From: Oceanobacter mangrovi
Lineage (GTDB): Bacteria > Pseudomonadota > Gammaproteobacteria > Pseudomonadales > Oceanobacteraceae
Direction of reading: 5' to 3'
Assembly (NCBI RefSeq): GCF_019740315.1
Contig: NZ_JAHXZR010000004.1
Span: forward strand, 1 to 64,000
Length of the DNA stretch: 64,000 nucleotides
Numbering within the stretch: the first letter of the stretch is position 1; every line of letters begins with the position of its first letter. Shown here one piece after another: positions 7,960-16,054 of the stretch. The notes under the pieces were generated by a model, which was given only the letters and a program-made list of their open reading frames with translations, was not told the DNA's origin and made no database searches. The position numbers were made by a program, and so were the translations under genes.

Positions 7960-8782
7960 TGTAGCCGGGTCCCTTCCCGCTGGTTTGGTTGACATGTATC
8001 GGCTGGTCGAAGCTTCCGCCACCGATCTGGATATTCCGTTTCTGGTGGTTGGAGCAATGGCTCGAGACCTTGTTTTACACCATGGATTTGGAGCCAATAT
8101 TGAGAGAGGCACCCGCGATGTTGATTTTGCAATTCAGGTCGATAGCTGGGCATCGTTCACGTTGTTAAGAGAAGCCCTGATCAAGAGTGGTATGAAGGAG
8201 GACGAGAGACTGATTTATCGCCTGGGCTTTGAAGCCTCGGATGGCTTGCCATGGGAATTGGATATCCTGCCATTTGGCGCCATTACCGATGACGCTAAGG
8301 ATCTCAGCTGGCCACCCGAGGGTGACATCAAAATGTCCATGCTCGGATTTCCGGAGGCATTGGCGTCTGCATGGTTGGTCAATATACACAGCGAAGAAGA
8401 GTGCGTTATATCGGTCGCTAATCCTGTGGCTATGGTGATTCTGAAAATGGTGGCATGGACCGAGAGGGGCCCTCAACTACGACGCAAGGATGCCGGCGAC
8501 GTTGCCTATATTATTAAAAGCTACGAGAAGATCCCTGAAGTGTTTGAGCGCCTCTATGACGAAGAGCAGGGATTAGCGGCAGCTTGTGATTACGATCTTG
8601 AAGAAGCCTCAGCCATGCTTATCGGCACTCAGATATCCGAGATGGCTGCAGAGCAAACCAAAAACTATCTCTGTTCTGAGTTGCTGGATGTTGAGAAACA
8701 CCGGCTGGCTTTTATTCACGATATGGATGATGACCGAGCCGAGACCTGGGTTGACCGGTTGTCCGTCGCTCTTCAGAGATAA
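7943..8782 (+). CDS. AbiEii-like nucleotidyltransferase toxin
   Basis: The 279-residue protein has the minimal nucleotidyltransferase signature: VVGAMARDLVLHH, then TRDVDFAIQV with the paired catalytic Asp, and WELDIL with the third acidic residue about 60 residues on. A later segment, LKMVAWTERGPQLRRKDAGDV, matches the conserved Lys and Asp region of AbiEii/AbiGii toxins (Lys, then KD). In characterised relatives such enzymes modify tRNA and stop growth, and the antitoxin acts through transcription repression or kinase-like neutralisation. It overlaps the AbiEi-like gene and is followed by the long non-coding repeat region. Confidence 0.75.
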   Translation: MNTCVDVAGSLPAGLVDMYRLVEASATDLDIPFLVVGAMARDLVLHHGFGANIERGTRDVDFAIQVDSWASFTLLREALIKSGMKEDERLIYRLGFEASDGLPWELDILPFGAITDDAKDLSWPPEGDIKMSMLGFPEALASAWLVNIHSEEECVISVANPVAMVILKMVAWTERGPQLRRKDAGDVAYIIKSYEKIPEVFERLYDEEQGLAAACDYDLEEASAMLIGTQISEMAAEQTKNYLCSELLDVEKHRLAFIHDMDDDRAETWVDRLSVALQR

Positions 8783-8860
8783 GCACCTCAGCCTGCAGTT
8801 CTATCCCGATGTTTCAGCAAACCCCATGTAAACCGAAATTCTAATGCAGCCGGAGTCACT

Positions 8861-8930
8861 GTGAATTTTCGATTCACAAGTGATTTTGCATGCGAATTTT
8901 CGATTCGCAGGAAGTAGGTTTTGCGAATCA
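8861..8930 (+). repeat. Palindromic repeat, copy 1
   Basis: It holds two hairpins, GTGAAT-TTTCG-ATTCAC (8861-8877) and TGCGAAT-TTTCG-ATTCGCA (8891-8909), then a half-site TTGCGAAT. The order hairpin, hairpin, half-site recurs in copies 2 and 3. Confidence 0.75.
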
Positions 8931-9000
8931 ATCAGAGTCTGGTGGATAAACGATGCTTGCATGGAATCAAAGCTGACAAGGCAGCACTAACACCTGTTAT

Positions 9001-9088
9001 TTCTCGATTCGCTAGAGACTTCATATGCGAATTTGAAATTCGCAGGATGTGAATTATGCGAATTTTGCGAAAACTAGCGGATCATTAG
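9001..9088 (+). repeat. Palindromic repeat, copy 2
   Basis: A partial first arm (CGATTCGC) is followed by the perfect palindrome TGCGAATTTGAAATTCGCA (9026-9044), then GGATGTGAATTATGCGAA and CTAGCGGAT. The main palindrome lies 135 bases after that of copy 1. Confidence 0.75.
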
Positions 9089-9199
9089 ACTCTTAAACTT
9101 GTGTCCTTTGGGTATTTATCTGTTTGGCCTCTCTTACACCGTAGGGGGCATGCAGCCTCAAAAAAATCTGTTCACCTTAATTCGGTAAGAATTCGCACC

Positions 9200-9325
9200 G
9201 CGAATCGAAATTCGCATGGTGGTTTGAATCACTGTGAATTAATGATTCGTTAGTGAAAGCAGATGCGAATCTTCAATTCACAAAATGTGAAATTTGCGAA
9301 TCTTACGAACTCTAGCGGATTGTTG
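9200..9325 (+). repeat. Palindromic repeat, copy 3, with an extra hairpin
   Basis: An extra hairpin GCGAAT-CGAA-ATTCGC (9200-9215) precedes the repeat proper. GTGAATTAATGATTCG is followed by TGCGAAT-CTTCA-ATTCACA (9264-9282), then AATGTGAAATTTGCGAA and CTAGCGGAT as in copy 2. The copies are diverged, so they are not a recent duplication. The function may be binding of the recombinases or of a replication or partition factor. It is not known. Confidence 0.7.
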
Positions 9326-9752
9326 ATTTTTCAAGCCTATGTATTGCGTGCGCTTATCTGTGTGGCGCCCGCTACCGCTTCGCTCTTTCCAGGAGTGTGG
9401 ATGTTCATATACACCGTCGCTTTCAGGGAGAAGATTGCTGAGAGCGTCCCTGCTTTCAGGCGTGATAGATGGTAATCAGGAGGAAGTGTGCGATCTGAGA
9501 GCGTTGCTTGGTTTATAAACCGGCTGCAATCGGGTTTACGCGGCAGGAATCATCACCTGTAGGCCAATGACAGTTGGAATCAGAGCTCTTTGTTCAGGAG
9601 GGTTGTGGTCGAAAAAAGAGAAATCAGGTGCCAACTTTTGGTGACCAAAATTTTCTAAAGTGACATTAATTTTCAGACACTGGATACTTAAAAATTCAGA
9701 AAAAACCCTTTAAAAACAGTTGTTTGTAGTTTAATGTACATTTCAGAGCTTA
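9326..9752. other. Non-coding stretch between repeats and tRNA scar
   Basis: I see no convincing gene here. A 70-codon frame (9263-9475) runs through repeat 3 and lacks a ribosome-binding site. The only structure noted is the palindrome TTTTGGTGACCAAAA at 9636-9650, followed by AT-rich DNA up to the tRNA fragment. Confidence 0.5.
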
Positions 9753-9799
9753 CCCTCCGGAGGCAAAGGTCAGAGGTTCGAATCCTCTCGGGCGGGCCA
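9753..9799 (+). pseudogene. 3' half of tRNA-Arg(CCG): probable attachment-site scar
   Basis: The sequence from the anticodon loop (CTCCGGA, anticodon CCG) through a perfect T-arm (AGAGG-TTCGAAT-CCTCT) to CGGGCGG-G-CCA matches the 3' half of tRNA-Arg. The 5' half is missing: the bases where the acceptor strand should be (TTGTTTG) cannot pair with CGGGCGG, and the anticodon stem has a mismatch. Tyrosine-recombinase elements commonly integrate at tRNA 3' halves and leave such a duplicate at the far end. Confidence 0.7.
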
Positions 9800-9963
9800 T
9801 TCTTCGAAGTCTCTCGAAGCATCCCGCTTCAAATTCTCTCCCTTGTAACAGACACTAGCGTAGCGCCCGAGATGGACGAGAACCTCTGACAGGTTCGATT
9901 CGTAGTGAGCTTGCGAGCGAAGAAAACATCGGAGCTTGCGACGATGGCCCGAAGGGCATCAGT
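9781..9963 (+). repeat. Tandem repeat unit 1 (183 bp)
   Basis: The unit begins with the tRNA 3' end AATCCTCTCGGGCGGGCCA, then TCTTCGAAGTCTCTCGAAG, a hairpin-forming GAACCTCTGACAGGTTCGA, and GAGCTTGCGAGCGAAG. It is repeated almost exactly in unit 2. Confidence 0.85.
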
Positions 9964-10156
9964 AATCCTCTCGGGCGGGCCACTCTTCGAAGTCTCTCGA
10001 AGTCTCTCGAAGCATCCCGCTTCAAATTCTCTCCCTTGTAATAGACACTAGAGTAGCGCCCGAGATGGACGAGAACCTCTGACAGGTTCGACTCGTAGTG
10101 AGCTTGCGAGCGAAGAAAACTTCGGAGCTTGCGACGATGGCCCGGAGGGCATCAGT
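9964..10156 (+). repeat. Tandem repeat unit 2 (193 bp)
   Basis: It is nearly identical to unit 1 but carries one extra TCTCTCGAAG (10 bases) near the start, plus a few substitutions. It begins with the same tRNA 3' end. Confidence 0.85.
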
Positions 10157-10178
10157 AATCCTCTCGGGCGGGCCATTC
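10157..10178 (+). repeat. Tandem repeat, third partial unit
   Basis: Only the tRNA-end part AATCCTCTCGGGCGGGCCA plus TTC is present before the sequence diverges. Beyond it lie two direct TTGAGACCA motifs near 10220-10237 and a small CTGAAA/TTTCAG hairpin (10243-10260). Confidence 0.75.
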
Positions 10179-10306
10179 CCTCAGCCGTTCTGGCAATAGT
10201 ACCTGCTAACTTTTTAAAATTGAGACCATTTTGAGACCACGTCTGAAAATGCGATTTCAGGACTTGTGCCGTTTTTGACCTTTGACCTCGCTCCCGGGAA
10301 TTGTGC

Positions 10307-12031
10307 TCAGCTCCATTCCCACGGTTCTTCCCCTCGTTGATAGATGGCTTGGGCAGAGCGTTCCAACAAGTGCTGAAACAAATCGAGTTCCCAACATTTG
10401 GGCTGGAATTTACCCAGAGTTCTCTCTATTTCGTATTGGAATACTTTCGGTTCTATCTGATTGGCGAAACGCCAGGTGTCTATAATGATATCGTGACGGC
10501 GACGCAGGAATTCCGGTGTGGGAACCTTATCCCGTTTGGCGTTATTCACGCGTTTAAAAGATGGAAGCAGATTCCAGAGGTCATTGTTGTGCCACAACGA
10601 AAAGGGCAATGCATGATCGACCTCCATGTCCTTCATCGTAATTTTCTGATCACTCCAAACGCAGGTCAGATCCTTTGCTTCTTCGTAAAGACGACGCGCC
10701 AGGCCTTGCTCCCTTTTCGGGTCTTCGTCTTGAGTCAGTAATGGTATTACTACGCCAAGATGAATATCAGGGTCTGTGTTTCTGGCGAAGCTTGCACAAA
10801 GCTCTGCCCAACGTAACAGCAATGAATCCCTAATCCAGTAACCTGATAAACAAAACTCCCGCCATAAATCCACTTCCAACAGCACCAGTTTTCGATGCTT
10901 GTCGTAGCAGAACATGTCTCCTTGCGCCGCGTGTTTGACTGGCCCATCCAGCAAAGCTCTGCTAATAACTGTGAGAGTTCTGTTTAACTGGGTAACAATA
11001 GAAACCGGCAGATTCCCTTTCTTCCACCCCAGAACAAACAGACTGTATGTCACGACAGGGTCCGAGCCATAGTTTTCCTGGCACAGCTCAATCAACCGGC
11101 CAAGGGGCTCTCGGAAAGCAAGTTGCCGGGTACTATTAGCATGATCATTATTGCTTTGGGGAACACGTATTGGGGCGGCGATTAAAGGCCAATAATAACG
11201 TAGCCAGCATTCTGCCAGTACACTGACCGGCATCCCTATGTATCCGCCGGGAAGCCAGGAAACAGCACTGCTATCCCGGTCTGACATATCACAGAATGCA
11301 CGCAACAAGGCCAGTTTGTACGTTGCGACCTTCCTGTCATGTTTGAGTACCGCTTCAATCCGGTCCAGTGGTCGGTTTTGATCAGACGACTTCTCAAACA
11401 ACATGATGTGCCATTGCACACCTGAACGGCCAAGAGCATCGCTGTTAGCAGACTGACTCAGTAAAACCAGACCCAGCTGTTCTGCGATCAAACGTACACG
11501 GTCAGCGTCCAAAGGCAGGAACAAGCGTCCCTCTGGATCGCGATAGTCTCGGTCAAGATCGTCACGAGAAGCTGGAATCGACAACAGCAGACGGCCGCCA
11601 ACTTTGAGTAAATTGCGTAGATTCACAAACGCTTCGAGCTGTTCACCTGACGGGACGTGCATCAGAACCGCGCTGCACAGCACGCCATCATAGGGTTCAT
11701 GAGCCTGAATTGTGGGTAAATGCCCTGCGTGGATACGAGACGATAGCTGAGGTGACCGGCTGACAGCCTGATGGCGAAATTCACTTACGGGTTCTACGCC
11801 ATAAGCGTTATATCCCAGACCGAGCAAGGCCTTGAGATCGCGCCCGGAACCACAGCCAACATCCAGAACCCTACTACCAGGAAAGAAAGCGACAGGGAAG
11901 TATTCAAGCAATGGACTACGCACAGATTCGTAGCGAGCGAATACGTCTTTCACATGGAGCGCGTAGTAATCAAGAGTTTGAGAGTCTGTCATTAAGGTCC
12001 CGGGATTGGCCTGGATACGATCAGCAGCCAT
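10307..12031 (-). CDS. SAM methyltransferase fused to HNH endonuclease
   Basis: The 574-residue protein has two recognisable ends. The N-terminal part is a class I methyltransferase: VLDVGCGSGRDLKALL (SAM-binding loop, about residues 54-70), then YGVEP (acidic motif II) and YDGVLCSAVLMHV. It lacks the (N/D)PPY motif of DNA methylases, so a small molecule, RNA or protein is the likelier target. The C-terminus (about 466-505) is an HNH nuclease with EVDHALPFS, NNDLWNLLP and a later NNAK. About 250 residues between them are unassigned. An ATG at 11992 (MTDSQTL) is an equally good start. The gene lies alone beside the tRNA-scar array, next to an oppositely oriented small gene, which suggests an accessory and possibly defensive role. 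Confidence 0.75.
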   Translation of the reverse strand: MAADRIQANPGTLMTDSQTLDYYALHVKDVFARYESVRSPLLEYFPVAFFPGSRVLDVGCGSGRDLKALLGLGYNAYGVEPVSEFRHQAVSRSPQLSSRIHAGHLPTIQAHEPYDGVLCSAVLMHVPSGEQLEAFVNLRNLLKVGGRLLLSIPASRDDLDRDYRDPEGRLFLPLDADRVRLIAEQLGLVLLSQSANSDALGRSGVQWHIMLFEKSSDQNRPLDRIEAVLKHDRKVATYKLALLRAFCDMSDRDSSAVSWLPGGYIGMPVSVLAECWLRYYWPLIAAPIRVPQSNNDHANSTRQLAFREPLGRLIELCQENYGSDPVVTYSLFVLGWKKGNLPVSIVTQLNRTLTVISRALLDGPVKHAAQGDMFCYDKHRKLVLLEVDLWREFCLSGYWIRDSLLLRWAELCASFARNTDPDIHLGVVIPLLTQDEDPKREQGLARRLYEEAKDLTCVWSDQKITMKDMEVDHALPFSLWHNNDLWNLLPSFKRVNNAKRDKVPTPEFLRRRHDIIIDTWRFANQIEPKVFQYEIERTLGKFQPKCWELDLFQHLLERSAQAIYQRGEEPWEWS

Positions 12032-12079
12032 GGATAGGCTGGCAAAATGAAAGCACTATCTCGTTATCAAATCTGATTT

Positions 12080-12334
12080 ATGAGTGAGATCAGTTTCCTT
12101 GAAAAGTCTCGCTTGTTGCAAGCCATGGACTGGAGTTATTACGATATGGAAGAAGGTACCAAAGAAATTAACTCGTTAATTGAAGCATGGCTCAAGCGAG
12201 ATTATAAAAACCCTTTGGTTACAGATCAGAGTATTCAGTTTGGTTATCTGAAGTGCATCGATTTGTACCATAGCGAAGAGCTGGATGATGCCGCTGTTCG
12301 ATTCACCACGGATGGTCAGGGGAGCGATCATTAG
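12080..12334 (+). CDS. Hypothetical protein, 84 aa
   Basis: This is a small acidic protein beginning MSEISFLEKSRLL with a predicted helical hairpin (EGTKEINSLIEAWLKR) and no membrane segment or known motif. It is divergent from the methyltransferase-HNH gene, with 48 bases between start codons. No good ribosome-binding site is visible. It could be a partner or inhibitor of that protein, but only its position says so. Confidence 0.45.
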   Translation: MSEISFLEKSRLLQAMDWSYYDMEEGTKEINSLIEAWLKRDYKNPLVTDQSIQFGYLKCIDLYHSEELDDAAVRFTTDGQGSDH

Positions 12335-12493
12335 GACAAGTAGCCTGTTAAAGCCAATCTTTTTTGACAGGCTCTGCTGAACCTATTGTCAGAGCATTTG
12401 TGAATGTTTCTTTCCAATGGCAAACAGGTCTCAGAAAGGTAAACTTTCACATATTATTTCAAATTTATCCGGGACTTTTCAGGTGACAGCTTC

Positions 12494-13501
12494 ATGAGTG
12501 GTGGCAGTAACCATCGACATTCCCAATGCTTTAACTGGTACTCGGCGACGGTGTTGACACTGTGCAGCCTGCTGCAGCTGACGGCTGTTCATGCTTCTGC
12601 CGGCACTTCATTTCAGCAGCTGATGTCTGACACCAGATTGCTTGCATTGGGTGACATCCATGGCTCAGAGAAGCCGATGGATTATTTGCTACAGCAGCTG
12701 CAACAACCCACGATTGCCCGTCAGATTGATAACATCGTGGTGGAGTTTGGTAATTCACGTTATCAACAGCTGGCCGATGACTATGTACTGGCAGGCATGG
12801 ATATTCCTCCTCAGCAGCTGAATCGTATCTGGCGCGAGACCCTGTATTTCATGGCCTGGCAAACTCCGCAATATATTCGATTGATTGAATATCTGCGCCA
12901 GTACAACGGCAGTCATTCACACCATATTCGCCTGGTGCTTGCCGAACCTGTCTTTGACTGGAACCGGATCACTCGTGATGAATGGAACGAGTTAACAGTG
13001 ACTCGCGAAGCAAGTTATCAGCACATTATTCAGACTGAAGTGGTCGATAAGAATGAAAGTGCTGTATTGCTCTTTGGTTCGTTCCATCAAATGAAAGAGC
13101 CAATAGAAGTCCAAGGCAAAGAGGGGAAATTTGTCTCCGTGGTCGCTCGTCTTGTTCAGCAGGGAATTAAGGTAATCACCGTCTGGCCGCATACGGGGCC
13201 AGTCTTGGAAAATTACCCTCAGTCAGCTCTCATTGACCTGCGACGAGAGGCGTTTGGCCAGCAAAGGCTCTCTGACTTCTCTCCCCGTTTCCTGTCGAAT
13301 GAGCCATTGCGCAATATAGCCGATTATTATCTTTATCAGGGCGCCGATCTCCGTGATGCCAGACCGGACCCTGCAAACATAACTGATACTGACTGGCATA
13401 CAGAAATGCTCAGAAGAGCGTATCTGCTGGGCGGCAGAGTTGAACAACAGGTCAAGCAATGGCTGGAGCAGTACAGCACCAAGCCCGGCCTGTCTGATTG
13501 A
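12494..13501 (+). CDS. Secreted EreA/ChaN-like protein
   Basis: The 335-residue product has a signal peptide (hydrophobic core about residues 17-32, cleavage after VHASA). LLALGDIHGSEKP followed by NIVVEFGNSRYQ resembles the start of the EreA/ChaN/Tiki fold, where a Gly-Asp/Glu-x-His loop and a Glu on the next strand line the active or haem-binding pocket. AVLLFGSFHQMKEP is the expected later His-bearing strand. Known relatives hydrolyse macrolide esters or bind haem, and the substrate here is unknown. It stands between the HNH gene and the copper cluster, convergent with the latter. Confidence 0.55.
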   Translation: MSGGSNHRHSQCFNWYSATVLTLCSLLQLTAVHASAGTSFQQLMSDTRLLALGDIHGSEKPMDYLLQQLQQPTIARQIDNIVVEFGNSRYQQLADDYVLAGMDIPPQQLNRIWRETLYFMAWQTPQYIRLIEYLRQYNGSHSHHIRLVLAEPVFDWNRITRDEWNELTVTREASYQHIIQTEVVDKNESAVLLFGSFHQMKEPIEVQGKEGKFVSVVARLVQQGIKVITVWPHTGPVLENYPQSALIDLRREAFGQQRLSDFSPRFLSNEPLRNIADYYLYQGADLRDARPDPANITDTDWHTEMLRRAYLLGGRVEQQVKQWLEQYSTKPGLSD

Positions 13502-13560
13502 TTGAGCTAAACATAGAGCTCGATAGACAGGTAGATAGTCGCCAACACAACCTTCAGGCT

Positions 13561-14814
13561 TCACATCAAGGTGGTTTGCCATACCACTCCGGCAGTGAGC
13601 AAGTTTGGCTGTCGATCCGGGTTGGCTTTGTCTTTCATCCATTCCAGTCGCAGTCGCAACTTGTCGTTGTATTGCCAGTTCCAGGCACTACTCAAGCGCT
13701 GCGGATTGTGGCCGTTGTTGATCAAACCTGCCTCTTCGCCAAGGCTGGCGACCGCTGACCCTGTCAGGCGGTTAGTGAGGCTGAGGGTTTCATAACGCAG
13801 GCTGAGGCTGTGCTTGCCGAATACCAGGCGCGGTTCTAACAGAATACTGCGGTAGTCACTGTCCATCTCGATAGACTGGGTGCCATCCGCATCGCGAACG
13901 TCTCCATCTACCTGCATTTGCAGATACTCTGCAGTCAGGCTCAAACGGCGGTGATAGCCAAAGGTCCAGCCGGTTGCCGCGAACAGCCCGATGGCCTGGG
14001 TATCACCATCGAAATAACCATCAAAGGCCGTAGTGGTTGACGTGCTGTGGCTGTGTCCGCTGCTGGCTGAGCGGTCATCCTGACGGTTGTCTGCGTGGGC
14101 CATTAATGCCCAGCCCTGTAATTGCCAGTCGAGATTGAAGCCTTGGTGAGCGTGGCGCAGGTAGACGGCGTGTAGCCCGCCGCTACTGGCTGATGGGAAG
14201 GCACTGCCCTTGTAACTTTCAAGTCCGGCACTTAATCCCTTGTCTGCATCACCGGCCGCAATGCGTAGGCCGGAGTCCTGTACATGACCACCAAACAGGG
14301 CTGTGAAGCCAAGTGGGGCGAGACTGAAGTCTTCCGTTGAGGGATGTACGTGATTATGCGGAGAGAAGAACGCAAACATTTCTCCGGCCTCTGCATGTAG
14401 CGGAATATCATGCCATTGCCACTGTTGGCCTATGTAGGCGTTTTCCAGGCTAAGTTCACTGCCGTCGTGACTGCCCAGCTTAATCGCGCCATAACTTCCG
14501 CCATCTGCCAGGTACATGATTCGCAGCGACATTTCATCCAGCGACGTTCCCTGTTCATAGGCACTGGCATGGCCGCCCATTAACACTCCGGGAATCTGCC
14601 ACACGGTTTTGCTGGCAATATCGTCATCTGACAGTTGATTTTGACTACGCGAGGAAGCAGCCAGAGCCAGGCTGGAAGACAGGCCACTTTTGTCTGGCTG
14701 GCTCTCATGGGCAAGGGTTTGGCTCGCAGTCGTGATCAGACAAATACTGGTAAGCAGGCCAAGCTGGTTGGATATAAGCCCTGTCCGGGTTTTCAGAAAG
14801 AAAGGCGCTGGCAT
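13561..14814 (-). CDS. Outer-membrane beta-barrel protein of the copper cluster
   Basis: The 417-residue product has a signal peptide ending near SQTLAHES. Its body alternates polar and aromatic residues in many short strands (for example LRLRLEWMKDK) and ends with a strand finishing WQTTLM, so it is probably a porin-like barrel. His-rich loops (HNHVHPS and GHSHSTS) could bind metal. It is the last gene of the minus-strand run PCuAC-mbnP-mbnH-mbnH2 and overlaps the previous gene by 22 bases, so it belongs to the operon. A role in copper or copper-ligand passage is inferred from context. Confidence 0.6.
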   Translation of the reverse strand: MPAPFFLKTRTGLISNQLGLLTSICLITTASQTLAHESQPDKSGLSSSLALAASSRSQNQLSDDDIASKTVWQIPGVLMGGHASAYEQGTSLDEMSLRIMYLADGGSYGAIKLGSHDGSELSLENAYIGQQWQWHDIPLHAEAGEMFAFFSPHNHVHPSTEDFSLAPLGFTALFGGHVQDSGLRIAAGDADKGLSAGLESYKGSAFPSASSGGLHAVYLRHAHQGFNLDWQLQGWALMAHADNRQDDRSASSGHSHSTSTTTAFDGYFDGDTQAIGLFAATGWTFGYHRRLSLTAEYLQMQVDGDVRDADGTQSIEMDSDYRSILLEPRLVFGKHSLSLRYETLSLTNRLTGSAVASLGEEAGLINNGHNPQRLSSAWNWQYNDKLRLRLEWMKDKANPDRQPNLLTAGVVWQTTLM

Positions 14815-16022
14815 TGGCTGGGTACTCCGGGGGTAGCAGGCGCGGGACGCGGGTTACCGTCGGCGTCTGGCCAGGGGTTGCTGTAAAGGACGTTGGTAAC
14901 AAAGGCGCTATCGGTGAGGCTGCAGAGAAATGCCATCAAATCATCTGTTTCTGCTGCGGTGAGTGTGAATCCACGAATCAGCGGATCCTTGATACCTCGC
15001 TCTGTAGAATCACTGCGAATACCGCCAGCGGCATAATTGGCAATCACGCTGCGCAGATCTGGCTGTGAACCATCGTGCATGTAGGGAGCGGTGAGAGCGA
15101 TATTCCGCAGGCTTGGGGTGCGGAACAGACCAAGCTCTTCCGCTTTGCCGGTGGCTTCATGTTTGCCGGTGTTGGGGTACAGATACGCCACGACGGCGGC
15201 ATTGTTGTGAAAGCCATTGGCGTGTGAGCCGGTGAGGCTACTGATATGGGAGTCGGTCAGAAAGTGATTGGCCTGATGGCATTGTGAACACTTGAGTTCA
15301 TCACTGCGGAACAGCGCCAGGCCACGTTGAGCGGAGCTGCTCAAGGCGTCATTGTCACCTTGAAGATAGTGGTCCCAGGGAGCGTCAAATGAGGTCATAC
15401 CGCGCACAAAGGTGGCCAGTGCTGGTACCAGATGGCGAAGGTAGTTCCAGTTCTGCTGTGGCGTCGGGTACGCACTGGTGAGTAACCGCTGGTACACCGG
15501 ATCGGCCAGAAGGGTGGCGAGAATCTGTTGTTGGTTATGTTCTTCCAGACCGTGCTCAAAGGGGGTATCGCCAAACATGGGAATCTGGATCTGGCGCTCC
15601 AGTGTGACGGTTACCGGGTTGGCCCAGTTGAGTGTGCCATACCAACCGGTGTTACCCAGTGCCTGAGCATTGCGTGGATGTACATCACCATAGGTGCCAG
15701 CCGGTTTGATACGGCCGTCACTGAAGCCTTTATCCTGATGATGGCAGCTTGCGCAGGCGATATTGCCTTTGGCAGATAACCTGGAGTCGTAAAACAGGTG
15801 ACGACCGAGTTCAAATTTGGCTCGGGTCATCGGGTTGTTAGCGGGAATTAAAGGTGGTGCCACGCCAGCAGGCAGCTGCCATTCAAAGTCGCTGGCTTCC
15901 TCTCTGGTCTTATCCGGCTGCACCTGTGTTGTTGAAAATGGTGCTGTTGATGATGGTGCAGGCCCACATCCAGTCACTATGGAAAGCAGCATCAAGCCAG
16001 CTATTGCTAACGCTTGTTTCAT
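14793..16022 (-). CDS. Second MbnH-like dihaem MauG/peroxidase lipoprotein
   Basis: The 409-residue protein starts at the ATG at 16022, which gives a lipoprotein signal (SIVTGC). An upstream in-frame ATG at 16070 would bury it. Two c-type haem sites, CASCHH (early) and CSQCH (middle), and the surrounding FELGRHLFYDSRLSAKG and TPSLRNIALTAPYMHDGS match the MauG/cytochrome-c-peroxidase family. It is clearly a paralogue of the adjacent upstream protein, sharing most blocks. In the known MbnP/MbnH pair one dihaem enzyme oxidises a Trp of MbnP, so the second copy may have another substrate or modify a different residue. Confidence 0.8.
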   Translation of the reverse strand: MKQALAIAGLMLLSIVTGCGPAPSSTAPFSTTQVQPDKTREEASDFEWQLPAGVAPPLIPANNPMTRAKFELGRHLFYDSRLSAKGNIACASCHHQDKGFSDGRIKPAGTYGDVHPRNAQALGNTGWYGTLNWANPVTVTLERQIQIPMFGDTPFEHGLEEHNQQQILATLLADPVYQRLLTSAYPTPQQNWNYLRHLVPALATFVRGMTSFDAPWDHYLQGDNDALSSSAQRGLALFRSDELKCSQCHQANHFLTDSHISSLTGSHANGFHNNAAVVAYLYPNTGKHEATGKAEELGLFRTPSLRNIALTAPYMHDGSQPDLRSVIANYAAGGIRSDSTERGIKDPLIRGFTLTAAETDDLMAFLCSLTDSAFVTNVLYSNPWPDADGNPRPAPATPGVPSQCQRLSF

Positions 16023-16054
16023 AAATCGTCCCTGAGCGAATCTGCCTGTTGGCT

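Noticed and set aside
8861-9325. A CRISPR array
   Set aside because: Three diverged palindromic copies with unequal spacing and no cas genes do not fit.
9263-9475. 70-codon frame in the repeat region
   Set aside because: It begins in repeat 3, lacks a ribosome-binding site and has no recognisable features.
9723-9799. A complete tRNA-Arg gene
   Set aside because: The 5' acceptor bases cannot pair with the 3' strand and the anticodon stem has a mismatch; only the 3' half is genuine.
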